DNA of 5,804 nt from CAYYNP01 sp964472545 (GCA_964472545.1 CAYYNP010000452.1:1-5804), one strand, 5' to 3'; counted from the first letter of the stretch, positions 1 to 5,747 are shown. Notes: generated from the letters alone by a model not told the origin. A program made the numbers and translations.

Positions 1-3000
1 TCGCCAAGTTCTCCGCCGACGCCGGCTCGCCCACGACGAACAGGGCCTCGGTCGGCGCCGACCACCCGCCGCGCGGTTGGCTGGAAGACGACCACGGCGT
101 GCCGTCCCAAACGCGCGCCGTGACCACGCCGGTCGTAAGCAACGTGATCGGATCGCCTTCATAGGTAAAGGCCTTGGGCGAGATCGCGCCTCCGGAGAGC
201 CGCGGGTCGGAGCCGTCGAGCGTGTAATAGACCTCGCCCTTGGGAGGATCGCTGAAGGTGAGTTGGAAGCCCGTATCCACCACGCCGCCGGCCTGCGAAA
301 AGTCGGCCTCGGTGAGGAACTGCGAGTCGACCCAGTTGACCCGGTTGATCATCCAGTCCTTCAGGTGATTCACCTCGCCCATCCAGCTTCCGTAGCGAGG
401 CGAAACGCTGCTCCAACGGGCAAAGTTGCGATTGCCCGCTTCGACGCTGATCTCCTCGGCCATGGTGTCGATCACCGAGGCGATGTTGGCCGGGCTATAG
501 ACGCTGTGGTAGAGTTCGTGCCAGCGATCGATGAACTTCTGGCCGAAATCGGGGTCCTGGTAGAGCCTGGTCCACCAGCCGAACGTAAAGAACCTGGTGG
601 CGTCGCCCGTACCGATCCAAGTGTTGTAGGCGTTGTCGCGGCCGTCGGTCGATTCCATCGTGCGGTCGTAGTCCCAAATCGGCCCGGCCACGAGCAGCCC
701 GTTGCGGTCTTTGTGGTAGTAGCCGCTGAGGCGATAGGCGTCGACGTTCTTCGGCACGATGTTCAGCCAGGCATGGTCGATCCACCCGTCGACGTCGATG
801 TACTTGGCGTAGCCGACGTCCGGGTCGCGGTAGGTGGGACTGTTCAGCGCGGTGTTGAACTGGTTGAGGTAGTTGACCAGGTAGTTCTTCTGTGCCGGGG
901 TAATATCGCAAACGTCCGGCTCGACGTGGACCAGGGAGCCGCGTCCCCCGCCGCTGAAGCGGTCGCTCCGGTTGCACGGCAACGAGGTTGAACTGCGGTC
1001 CTCCTTGAAGACGTACCCGCCGGTGACGTTCGGCGCGGTGTTGTCCGAATCGTAGAGTCTCTGGACGTCGACCCGGTCGTCGTCGCGCCGGATGGCCTCC
1101 ATGAACGCGTAGACGCCGAAGTAGTCGGCGTTCGAGAGCGAATTCCCGTCGTCATTGAGAAACACTTCCACGTGTTGCGTCCGCGCGGCGTAGCGGCCGG
1201 CCTGATTGCTCAACTCGTAGATCAAGGGGTTGCGCATCAAGGCGCGGTCGAAAGTGTAGAACGTACTGAGAATCCAGTCGGAATGGCTGGGCAACCCGAA
1301 GGGCGAGATGTTCTGGTCGTTGAGCTTCATCTCCCCGCCGGTTTCGATCAGCCCGCTGACCTCGTTCCAGGTCTCGAGGCGGTAGTGGTGCTTCGGCCAC
1401 CCGCCGGAACTGGAGCCCCGCGTTCGGATGCCGATGCGGGTGTCGATATCGTGGGAATCGGTGAGCACGGTCGGCTCTTCGCCGGCCTCGATGATGATCA
1501 TATGGGCGGCGCCGAAGTACCGGTCTTTGCCTTGGATGCCGCGCCCGAACGTGTCGACTACGACCAACGGCAGGTTGGAACTGAAATCGAGCAGATCGGG
1601 CGCCAACATCACGTACGCTTCGGTAGCCACCGGGCTGGAGTCCATCCCCGGCTCGAAGAGTTTGGCACGTACCTGCGTGCTGCGGTTGATCACGATCGGC
1701 GACGTGTATTCCGTGGAACTGGCCGTCGGTGCGGTGCCGTTGAGCGTATAGCGGATCACGCCGCCGAAAGAGGCGTCGGCGGTCAGCTCCAGCGCAAACT
1801 CCTCGGTGACGATCCCGCCGTCGCGCGAAAACTCCGGTGGATTGACGATCGTACCGGCCGCGTTCGGAGCGCCCGGCGAGGGCGACGCCATGTAGCGCAG
1901 GAAGCCGCTGTCGCTCTTGCCGACCAATTGCGGGAGGATGAGGAAGTCACCGTCGGCGGCGTCGACGTTCATGCCGTGAATGGCCAACACGTTGGTGCCG
2001 GCGCGCAGCGCGCCGACGAACTCGCTGACGTCGATCTCCTCATACGCCGACGCTTCGGCCACACTGCGAGAATCGGTGGCCGACGAATTCCAGGCCGGCG
2101 GGTCCGGGGCGTTGCGCTCGGCGATCTTCTGCCCGTTGAGATAGGCCACGAAGCCGTCGTCGTACTTCATCCGCAATAGCAACTCGTCCGGCAGCGCCGG
2201 GTCGTCTACCGGGAAGCTGATGCGCGAGTAGAGCGACGCATTGACCCCGCGCATATCGGCGCTGACGTTGGTCTGCAGCGCCCCGCCGAAATCCTCGCCG
2301 AACGTGCTGAAGCCGATGCCGGTATTCACTCCACTGGTAAACGGCGTGGTCATGCCGGGATTGGCCAGCCCCGGTGAGGGAGGCGTCGCGAAGGCCCACT
2401 CGTTGGCCGTGTTGAGGTCGACGTTGCCGCTGCGCAACAAGGCGTTGCTGGGCGTGCCCTTGGCCGGAACCGCATCGCCGAACCAGGCGTTGCCGAGGGT
2501 TACGTGGTGGTTGTTGATGGTGACGTCCAGCGCCTGAATGTCCTCGGCGGGGAAGCCCCAGGCAACAAAGTCGGCCACGTTGCCCAGGTCGTCGACGATC
2601 ATCACCCAGCCGTAGCCGATGGTCCGCCACGGGATGTCGCTGCCGTAGTAGTGTTCGAGGTCCAACGGATTGTCGTTGCGGTAGAGCGTCTGGCCGATGT
2701 ACGTCGAGTCGGGCAGGTACCAGTAGTCGGGATCGACCGCGTTGATGTCGCCGCGGCGGCCGTCGTTGAACGCCACGACCCAACCTTCCGTATCGACCGC
2801 CTTGTCGAATACGTTCTGAATCTCGATGTAGTCGGGGTCTTCGGTGCCGACCTCGGTAATCAAGATCTCCATGGGGGCCGTGTGGCCGTTCCAATCGGAT
2901 TCGTTGAACGCGGTAGCGGTCCAGGAGGTGCCCAGCGCGGCGGCGGCGGCGTCGGGCACCAGGTACGTGAGGTCGTCGCCCTTGGTCACGTAGGTCTGCG

Positions 3001-3520
3001 ATCCGTGGGTCATCCCGTACGAGATGTTCGACTTTTGTTGCGGGTAGTCGTCAAAGTGATCGGCAACGGTTTCGCCGTCCGCCTCGACGATCGCCAGGTA
3101 CTCGCCCCCGCCGTTGAGACGGAAGTTCGTGTGCATCGGCGAGGCCGGATCGTTGCGGTCCTTGTCGGAGGCAAAGACGACCAGGTATCCGTCGGAATCG
3201 AGCACGTAGGCGGGGAACCGCCACTTGGTCAGATTGTCGGCATCGTCGGTCAGATACCACCCACCCAGGTTGATCGCCTCGGCGCCGGGGTTGTAGATTT
3301 CGATCCAGTCGGGATAGTCGTTGTCTTCGTCCGGCAAGTAAGAGTCGTTGACGGCCATGAACTCGTTGATGATCAGCGCACCGCTGTCGAGCACCAACCT
3401 CGTCTCAAGCCGCTCGAATCCCCAGTGCCGGCAACCACACTCTTTCGGTCGGGCCTGCGAGCCACTCCGGCCGATCAAGGTACCTGCTACTCGAGCCAAT
3501 TTGTTAGAAAACTTGCGCAC
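1..3520 (-). CDS. CotH-kinase / lamin-tail multidomain surface protein, C-terminus off window
   Basis: The frame is open from GTG 3520 to the window edge (1173 residues visible, complete codons 2-3520). Visible order: basic N-terminus; planctomycete export-type motif FERLETRLVLD (residues 35-45); lamin-tail domain (about 48-165; INEFMAVND, YPDWIEIYNP); head of a beta-sandwich (about 194-213); second lamin-tail-like domain (about 217-390; ILITEVGTEDPDYIEIQN); sandwich body (about 394-535; DDGFVAYLNG); chitobiase/Fn3-associated domain (about 561-637; RYTLNGTAP); CotH kinase domain (about 650-1010) with RTRGSSSGG (699-707), YFGVYAFMEAIRR (800-812), GGYVFKEDR (834-842) and GPIWDYDR (946-953); second chitobiase-like domain (about 1074-1163; YYTLDGSDP). 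Bacillus CotH is an atypical protein kinase of spore coat proteins. D950 and D952 are my candidates for the active-site acids. Substrates of planctomycete members are unknown. The protein is probably exported. Family call is secure; kinase activity is inferred. Confidence 0.93.
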   Translation of the reverse strand, partial: MRKFSNKLARVAGTLIGRSGSQARPKECGCRHWGFERLETRLVLDSGALIINEFMAVNDSYLPDEDNDYPDWIEIYNPGAEAINLGGWYLTDDADNLTKWRFPAYVLDSDGYLVVFASDKDRNDPASPMHTNFRLNGGGEYLAIVEADGETVADHFDDYPQQKSNISYGMTHGSQTYVTKGDDLTYLVPDAAAAALGTSWTATAFNESDWNGHTAPMEILITEVGTEDPDYIEIQNVFDKAVDTEGWVVAFNDGRRGDINAVDPDYWYLPDSTYIGQTLYRNDNPLDLEHYYGSDIPWRTIGYGWVMIVDDLGNVADFVAWGFPAEDIQALDVTINNHHVTLGNAWFGDAVPAKGTPSNALLRSGNVDLNTANEWAFATPPSPGLANPGMTTPFTSGVNTGIGFSTFGEDFGGALQTNVSADMRGVNASLYSRISFPVDDPALPDELLLRMKYDDGFVAYLNGQKIAERNAPDPPAWNSSATDSRSVAEASAYEEIDVSEFVGALRAGTNVLAIHGMNVDAADGDFLILPQLVGKSDSGFLRYMASPSPGAPNAAGTIVNPPEFSRDGGIVTEEFALELTADASFGGVIRYTLNGTAPTASSTEYTSPIVINRSTQVRAKLFEPGMDSSPVATEAYVMLAPDLLDFSSNLPLVVVDTFGRGIQGKDRYFGAAHMIIIEAGEEPTVLTDSHDIDTRIGIRTRGSSSGGWPKHHYRLETWNEVSGLIETGGEMKLNDQNISPFGLPSHSDWILSTFYTFDRALMRNPLIYELSNQAGRYAARTQHVEVFLNDDGNSLSNADYFGVYAFMEAIRRDDDRVDVQRLYDSDNTAPNVTGGYVFKEDRSSTSLPCNRSDRFSGGGRGSLVHVEPDVCDITPAQKNYLVNYLNQFNTALNSPTYRDPDVGYAKYIDVDGWIDHAWLNIVPKNVDAYRLSGYYHKDRNGLLVAGPIWDYDRTMESTDGRDNAYNTWIGTGDATRFFTFGWWTRLYQDPDFGQKFIDRWHELYHSVYSPANIASVIDTMAEEISVEAGNRNFARWSSVSPRYGSWMGEVNHLKDWMINRVNWVDSQFLTEADFSQAGGVVDTGFQLTFSDPPKGEVYYTLDGSDPRLSGGAISPKAFTYEGDPITLLTTGVVTARVWDGTPWSSSSQPRGGWSAPTEALFVVGEPASAENLA

Positions 3521-3526
3521 CAATAC

Positions 3527-3532
3527 TCCTCC
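3527..3532 (-). promoter_or_regulatory. Ribosome binding site deciding the GTG start of the CotH protein
   Basis: On the minus strand GGAGGA lies 6 bases before GTG 3520-3518. A TTG directly upstream (3523-3521) is in the same frame but would leave only 3 bases of spacing. The nearest in-frame ATG is residue 55, inside the first lamin-tail domain, so it would delete the export-type motif. GTG is therefore preferred. Confidence 0.75.
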
Positions 3533-3557
3533 GTCCGGCGTTCCGACGAGTCGACGA

Positions 3558-3578
3558 GCCGCAAGGCGCTCTTGCGGC
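3558..3578. repeat. Perfect inverted repeat (8-bp arms) in the CotH leader
   Basis: GCCGCAAG (3558-3565) and CTTGCGGC (3571-3578) are exact reverse complements around a 5-base loop. It is 37 bases upstream of the GTG start, so it would form a stable hairpin in the 5' leader. It is not an intrinsic terminator: on the minus strand the T-run comes before the hairpin, and on the plus strand an A-run follows it. The left arm is part of the 12-mer GAGCCGCAAGGC that recurs at 5011. Confidence 0.7.
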
Positions 3579-3579
3579 G

Positions 3580-3602
3580 AAAAAAAAGAGGAACAGCCCC
3601 TC
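3580..3602 (-). terminator. Possible intrinsic terminator upstream of the CotH gene
   Basis: On the minus strand GAGGGGCTGTTCCTC (3602-3588) can fold with a GAGG/CCTC stem, extendable by two G-U pairs, and is followed directly by eight T (3587-3580). A G/C stem plus U-run is the classic form, but the stem is short. It would end transcripts arriving from the cyclase operon. If the promoter at 3610-3637 is used, its transcript would begin about at the stem, and the hairpin could then not act as an ordinary terminator. Confidence 0.45.
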
Positions 3603-3609
3603 AAACTCA

Positions 3610-3637
3610 ATTATGGTCAAAACTGTCAAAAACGCAA
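3610..3637 (-). promoter_or_regulatory. Candidate sigma70-type promoter for the CotH gene
   Basis: On the minus strand TTGCGT (3637-3632) and CATAAT (3615-3610) are separated by 16 bases. CATAAT matches five of six of the -10 consensus; the -35 keeps TTG only. Transcription would start near 3603 and give a leader of about 80 bases. Planctomycete promoters are poorly characterised, so this is a pattern match only. Confidence 0.35.
3616..3631. repeat. Tandem direct repeat GTCAAAA inside the promoter spacer
   Basis: GTCAAAA occurs at 3616-3622 and 3625-3631, a 9-base period, and the pair exactly fills the spacer of the candidate promoter. Related TCAAA and TCAA words stand at 3601 and 3607. This placement would suit a binding site for a regulator contacting two half-sites, but no protein can be named. 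Confidence 0.4.
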
Positions 3638-3706
3638 CTTGGAGGGAATAAAGCAGTTCCTTGGAGTCGCAACAGCCCCCCCCTCGGGTTCATCCATAGA
3701 GAAACT

Positions 3707-3725
3707 CGCGGCGCACTACGCCGCG
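3707..3725. repeat. G/C-rich perfect inverted repeat
   Basis: CGCGGCG (3707-3713) and CGCCGCG (3719-3725) are perfect complements around a 5-base loop. On the minus strand it is followed by AGTTTCTCT, too poor in T for a confident terminator call. It may help end or stabilise the cyclase transcript. Confidence 0.5.
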
Positions 3726-3775
3726 GAGCGCGCAGACAGTCCCCCTCCACGGGTGGGGTAGCCAGCATCAGAAAC

Positions 3776-3797
3776 AACTGCCTAGAGGAAGGCAGTT
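3776..3797 (-). terminator. Hairpin downstream of the diguanylate cyclase, possible terminator
   Basis: On the minus strand AACTGCCT and AGGCAGTT form a perfect 8-bp stem with loop TCCTCT, followed by GTTTCTG. It begins about 70 bases after the cyclase stop codon. The T-run after it is broken, so it may be a weak terminator or a transcript-end stabiliser. Confidence 0.4.
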
Positions 3798-3867
3798 TCA
3801 AGAAGCACTCACGGATCGTGGAGGGTGCGTGGAGCAAACCGTCACACACCCGACGATACGGCATCCG

Positions 3868-4770
3868 CTACGCCGGCGTTACAGCCGCTTCGTCGGCAAC
3901 GGCCTCCGCCATTTCGCCGGTGTGGCGAAACGTGCGGTTGCGGCCGGCCGTTTTGGCGGCGTACATGGCGGCGTCGGCCCGGCCGAGCAGCGATTCTTGG
4001 GTGTCGCCCTCGATCGCGGCCGCGATGCCGACGCTGATCGTGATCGGCATCTGCTCCGCGACCCGCTTGCGCACCCGCTCGCCGAACACGCACGCGCTGG
4101 GCAGATCGGTTTGCGGCATGACGACCACAAACTCTTCGCCGCCGTATCGGGCCACGACGTCGGTTTCCCGCGCGCTTTCATCGAGCAACCGGGCCAGCTC
4201 TTGAAGGATGCAGTCGCCACGCAGATGGCCTTGGTGATCGTTGATCTGTTTGAAGTGATCGATGTCGAAGAAGGCCACGGAGAAACCGTCCTCGTAACGC
4301 GACAGCAAGGCAAGCTGGGCGCCGAGCGCGTCGTTGAGCCCTCGGCGGTTGCCCACGCCGGTCAGCGGATCGGTGCGGATCTCGCTGAAGGTCATCAGAT
4401 GGGCGCTCTGCTGACGGATTTCGTCGTAGGCGGCGGCCATTTGCGAGGCGAGTTGCAGCGTGGGCTTGAGAATCTCTTCGGCCTCGCGGCAGAGGTCCTT
4501 CCAGGCGGCCTCCTGCTGTTGCGTGCTCAGCCGCCCAACGCGCTGCTTGAACTTGCTCACGCTGCCGTGATGCGCCGCCAGACTCTTGCGGACGCTCAGG
4601 GCGATCTTTTCGAGTTCGGTGGCAACCGCCCGGGCACGCCGCAGTTCGCGACGCGAGCGGACCGCCATCTCACCGCCGTCGAATCGCCGCTGTCGTCCGA
4701 ACAGGTAACCCAGCGTGGCCACCAGCGCCAGGGCCAGCGGAGCCGGCATATCCAGAAGACCAAAATCCAT
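3868..4770 (-). CDS. Membrane-anchored GGDEF diguanylate cyclase
   Basis: 300 residues. The product should condense two GTP into cyclic di-GMP. Residues 8-25 (PAPLALALVATLGYLFG region) form one membrane anchor, followed by basic residues, so the catalytic part should be cytoplasmic. Residues about 36-125 are a helical linker without a recognised sensor fold. The GGDEF domain spans about 128-285: DPLTGVGNRRGL (134-145), FDIDHFKQIND (168-178), GGEEF active loop (210-214), SVGIA (246-250). By alignment to PleD, D169 and E212 match metal ligands and N177 and D186 match guanine contacts. RETD (201-204) is an RxxD inhibitory site at the correct six-residue distance, so product feedback is expected. 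ATG 4770 is chosen because TGAGGAA sits 10 bases upstream; an earlier in-frame ATG at 4863 would add 31 residues overlapping the upstream gene. The physiological target is not visible. Confidence 0.94.
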   Translation of the reverse strand: MDFGLLDMPAPLALALVATLGYLFGRQRRFDGGEMAVRSRRELRRARAVATELEKIALSVRKSLAAHHGSVSKFKQRVGRLSTQQQEAAWKDLCREAEEILKPTLQLASQMAAAYDEIRQQSAHLMTFSEIRTDPLTGVGNRRGLNDALGAQLALLSRYEDGFSVAFFDIDHFKQINDHQGHLRGDCILQELARLLDESARETDVVARYGGEEFVVVMPQTDLPSACVFGERVRKRVAEQMPITISVGIAAAIEGDTQESLLGRADAAMYAAKTAGRNRTFRHTGEMAEAVADEAAVTPA

Positions 4771-4780
4771 CGCAGCCAGA

Positions 4781-4787
4781 TTCCTCA
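4781..4787 (-). promoter_or_regulatory. Ribosome binding site of the cyclase, overlapping the upstream stop codon
   Basis: TGAGGAA on the minus strand lies 10 bases before ATG 4770. Its first three bases are the TGA stop codon (4787-4785) of the small membrane protein. Ribosomes ending the small frame would therefore sit on the cyclase initiation site, which suggests translational coupling. Confidence 0.65.
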
Positions 4788-4919
4788 GTAATTCGAACGT
4801 GACCCGAATCCCCGCAGGCAGAAGAAGCCGAAGAGGATCAACCCTCCGGCCACCAGCACCCATTCATTGGGGCCCATCCGGTCGACCGCCCTTAGGGCGT
4901 CTCGCCAAAGACCGTTCAT
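4785..4919 (-). CDS. Small single-span membrane protein (44 residues), unknown function
   Basis: Not recognised as a named family. The sequence has an N-terminal amphipathic-looking stretch with alternating charges (WRDALRAVDRMGPNEW, residues 5-20), one hydrophobic segment (about 20-35, VLVAGGLILFGFFCL) and a short polar tail RGFGSRSNY (36-44). The start ATG 4919 is supported by AGAGGAG six bases upstream, about as good a ribosome site as occurs in this window. The frame stays open to an ATG at 5114, but that extension has no ribosome site and a disordered composition. The stop lies 14 bases before the cyclase start and is part of the cyclase ribosome site, so the two are probably co-expressed. 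It could be a small partner or membrane-proximal modulator of the cyclase; this is inference from position only. Confidence 0.7.
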   Translation of the reverse strand: MNGLWRDALRAVDRMGPNEWVLVAGGLILFGFFCLRGFGSRSNY

Positions 4920-4925
4920 CGTTGG

Positions 4926-4932
4926 CTCCTCT
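4926..4932 (-). promoter_or_regulatory. Ribosome binding site of the small membrane protein
   Basis: AGAGGAG on the minus strand with a 6-base spacer to ATG 4919. This is the main evidence that the short frame is a real gene and that translation starts at 4919, not at the upstream ATG 5114. Confidence 0.7.
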
Positions 4933-4959
4933 GCATCGTGGCTACTGCTCTGCCCTACA

Positions 4960-4965
4960 ATTCTA
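4960..4965 (-). promoter_or_regulatory. Possible -10 element for the small-protein/cyclase operon
   Basis: TAGAAT on the minus strand, 41 bases before ATG 4919. No good -35 hexamer lies 16-18 bases upstream (the sequence there is CGCATG-like), so support is weak. Confidence 0.2.
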
Positions 4966-5010
4966 GGACACGAAGGACGACCCATGCGGCCAAATGCAAA
5001 TACCTCTGCG

Positions 5011-5024
5011 GAGCCGCAAGGCTC
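5011..5024. repeat. Short inverted repeat with GCAA loop
   Basis: GAGCC (5011-5015) and GGCTC (5020-5024) pair around GCAA, a GNRA-type tetraloop when read on the plus strand. The overlapping TGCGG-AG-CCGCA (5008-5019) is a second, mutually exclusive pairing. It lies in the divergent intergenic region, about 90 bases upstream of the small membrane protein. Its first 12 bases repeat the sequence at 3556-3567. Confidence 0.5.
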
Positions 5025-5126
5025 TGGCTGAAATCCCGCCCAGAGAGGGGGATGCGCCTGTCCATTACGACCATTGGCTGCCCGCCGGTGCAATTCGGCG
5101 TTGCCATGGCCCAACGGTCACGCCGC

Positions 5127-5135
5127 TGCTAGAAT
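5127..5135 (+). promoter_or_regulatory. Possible extended -10 element for shikimate kinase
   Basis: TGCTAGAAT on the plus strand matches the extended -10 form TGnTATAAT with one mismatch, 65 bases upstream of the aroK ATG. No convincing -35 is present, which is tolerated by extended -10 promoters. Pattern match only. Confidence 0.3.
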
Positions 5136-5200
5136 CCGATTCCGGCAGTCTTCCTATGAATGGGCCGTTCCCAGACGAAACCTGAATCGCCCCCTATCTG

Positions 5201-5728
5201 ATGAACCTCACGCTGATCGGCTACCGCGCCACGGGCAAGACGACGCTGGCCCAACTGTTGGCCGAGCGACTGGACATGCAGTGGATCGACGCCGACGTCG
5301 AGATCGAGCGGCGGGCCGGCAAGTCGATCGCCCGGATCTTCGCCGAAGACGGCGAGCCGGCGTTTCGCGACCTCGAGGCCGAAGTAGTCGCCGACCTTTG
5401 CCGGCGACCGCAGTTGGTGCTGGCCACCGGCGGCGGCGCCCCGATGCGGGAGGAAAGCCGCCGGGCGATGCGCGAAAGCGGCACGGTGGTTTGGCTCATG
5501 GCCCAGCCGGAGACCATCCTGCAGCGGATGGCCGACGATCCGACCAACCCTGCCCGGCGTCCCAGCCTCACCGACCGCGGACCGCTGGAAGAGATCGTTG
5601 CGCTGACGACGCAGCGCGAGCCGATTTATCGAGAGTCGGCCCACTTTTCGGTCTATACGGAAGGGAAGACGCCGGAAGAACTGGTTGCGAAGATTGCCCG
5701 GCTGGTTGAGGGCAGGACGGAGGGGTGA
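5201..5728 (+). CDS. aroK: Shikimate kinase
   Basis: 175 residues, the usual length for this family. The enzyme phosphorylates shikimate at the 3-hydroxyl with ATP, the fifth step of the shikimate pathway to aromatic amino acids, in the cytoplasm. Seen in the sequence: P-loop GYRATGKTT (7-15); DAD (30-32), with D32 as the shikimate-binding aspartate; FRDLE (55-59), with R56 contacting shikimate; GGGAP (77-81); lid segment ARRPSL (118-123), with R120; and REPIYRESA (139-147), with R139 near substrate and nucleotide. An in-frame TGA at 5183-5185 leaves ATG 5201 as the only ATG start. No Shine-Dalgarno sequence precedes it, unlike the three minus-strand genes. The last codons and the stop lie in a 7-base tandem repeat, so the C-terminal RTEG may be repeat-derived. 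aroK is preferred over aroL only because it is the generic name. Confidence 0.96.
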   Translation: MNLTLIGYRATGKTTLAQLLAERLDMQWIDADVEIERRAGKSIARIFAEDGEPAFRDLEAEVVADLCRRPQLVLATGGGAPMREESRRAMRESGTVVWLMAQPETILQRMADDPTNPARRPSLTDRGPLEEIVALTTQREPIYRESAHFSVYTEGKTPEELVAKIARLVEGRTEG

Positions 5729-5747
5729 GGGGTGAGAGACGAGGGGT
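5720..5747 (+). repeat. Heptanucleotide tandem repeat overlapping the aroK stop
   Basis: Four 7-base units follow one another: GAGGGGT (5720-5726), GAGGGGT (5727-5733), GAGAGAC (5734-5740), GAGGGGT (5741-5747). The aroK stop TGA (5726-5728) spans the join of units one and two. The G-rich strand has four blocks of G4 or longer when the adjoining G-run is included, so it could form a G-quadruplex. Confidence 0.8.

Larger units (their letters stand above)
3521..3867. other. Intergenic region between diguanylate cyclase and CotH genes
   Basis: These 347 bases hold no coding region I can support; the short open frames here lack ribosome sites and recognisable protein sequence. Going in the direction of the flanking minus-strand genes it contains an 8-bp-stem hairpin (3776-3797), a G/C-rich hairpin (3707-3725), a possible sigma70-type promoter with direct repeats in its spacer (3610-3637), a hairpin with a run of eight T (3580-3602), and a perfect 8-bp-stem hairpin in the leader (3558-3578). 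The stretch 3601-3640 is clearly more A/T-rich than its surroundings. Confidence 0.7.

Noticed and set aside
1172..2179. Plus-strand open frame of 335 codons (and a similar one at 77-991)
   Set aside because: Both lie antisense to well-recognised CotH, sandwich and chitobiase-like modules; no ribosome site or domain supports them.
2040..2894. Minus-strand open frame of 284 codons in another phase
   Set aside because: It overlaps the true CotH frame; its translation is arginine-rich and without domains, typical of a shifted reading of GC-rich coding DNA.
3558..3587. Intrinsic terminator made of the 3558-3578 hairpin plus the A/T run
   Set aside because: The polarity is wrong: the T-run precedes the hairpin on the minus strand, and on the plus strand an A-run follows. 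Only the hairpin on the other side (3588-3602) has the T-run in the right place.
3624..3629. Consensus -35 TTGACA on the minus strand
   Set aside because: At 16-18 bases downstream there is only AGTTTG/GTTTGA/TTTGAG, not a -10; the CATAAT nearby is 8 bases away, too close. TTGCGT at 3632-3637 fits CATAAT better.
2504..4204. Long plus-strand open frame of 566 codons
   Set aside because: It is antisense to the CotH gene, crosses the intergenic gap and enters the cyclase gene. The translation is rich in V, R and G without any family motif. It is a GC-rich shadow of the real minus-strand frame, whose protein is recognisable throughout.
3829..4791. Plus-strand open frame of 320 codons opposite the cyclase
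   Set aside because: The opposite strand encodes a complete GGDEF protein with all catalytic residues; this frame is its complement.
4771..4863. Cyclase start at ATG 4863
   Set aside because: It would overlap most of the small membrane protein gene and place 31 extra residues before the membrane anchor; ATG 4770 has a ribosome site.
4981..5060. Cyclic di-GMP (GEMM-type) riboswitch, suggested by GCCGCAAGGC near a c-di-GMP gene
   Set aside because: The conserved GGGCAAACC-like and GGTAGGTAGCGGGGTTACCGA-type parts are missing, and the GCAA loop reads on the strand opposite to the cyclase transcript.
4920..5114. N-terminal extension of the small membrane protein to ATG 5114
   Set aside because: No ribosome site at 5114 and a composition unlike a protein, while AGAGGAG is correctly placed for ATG 4919.
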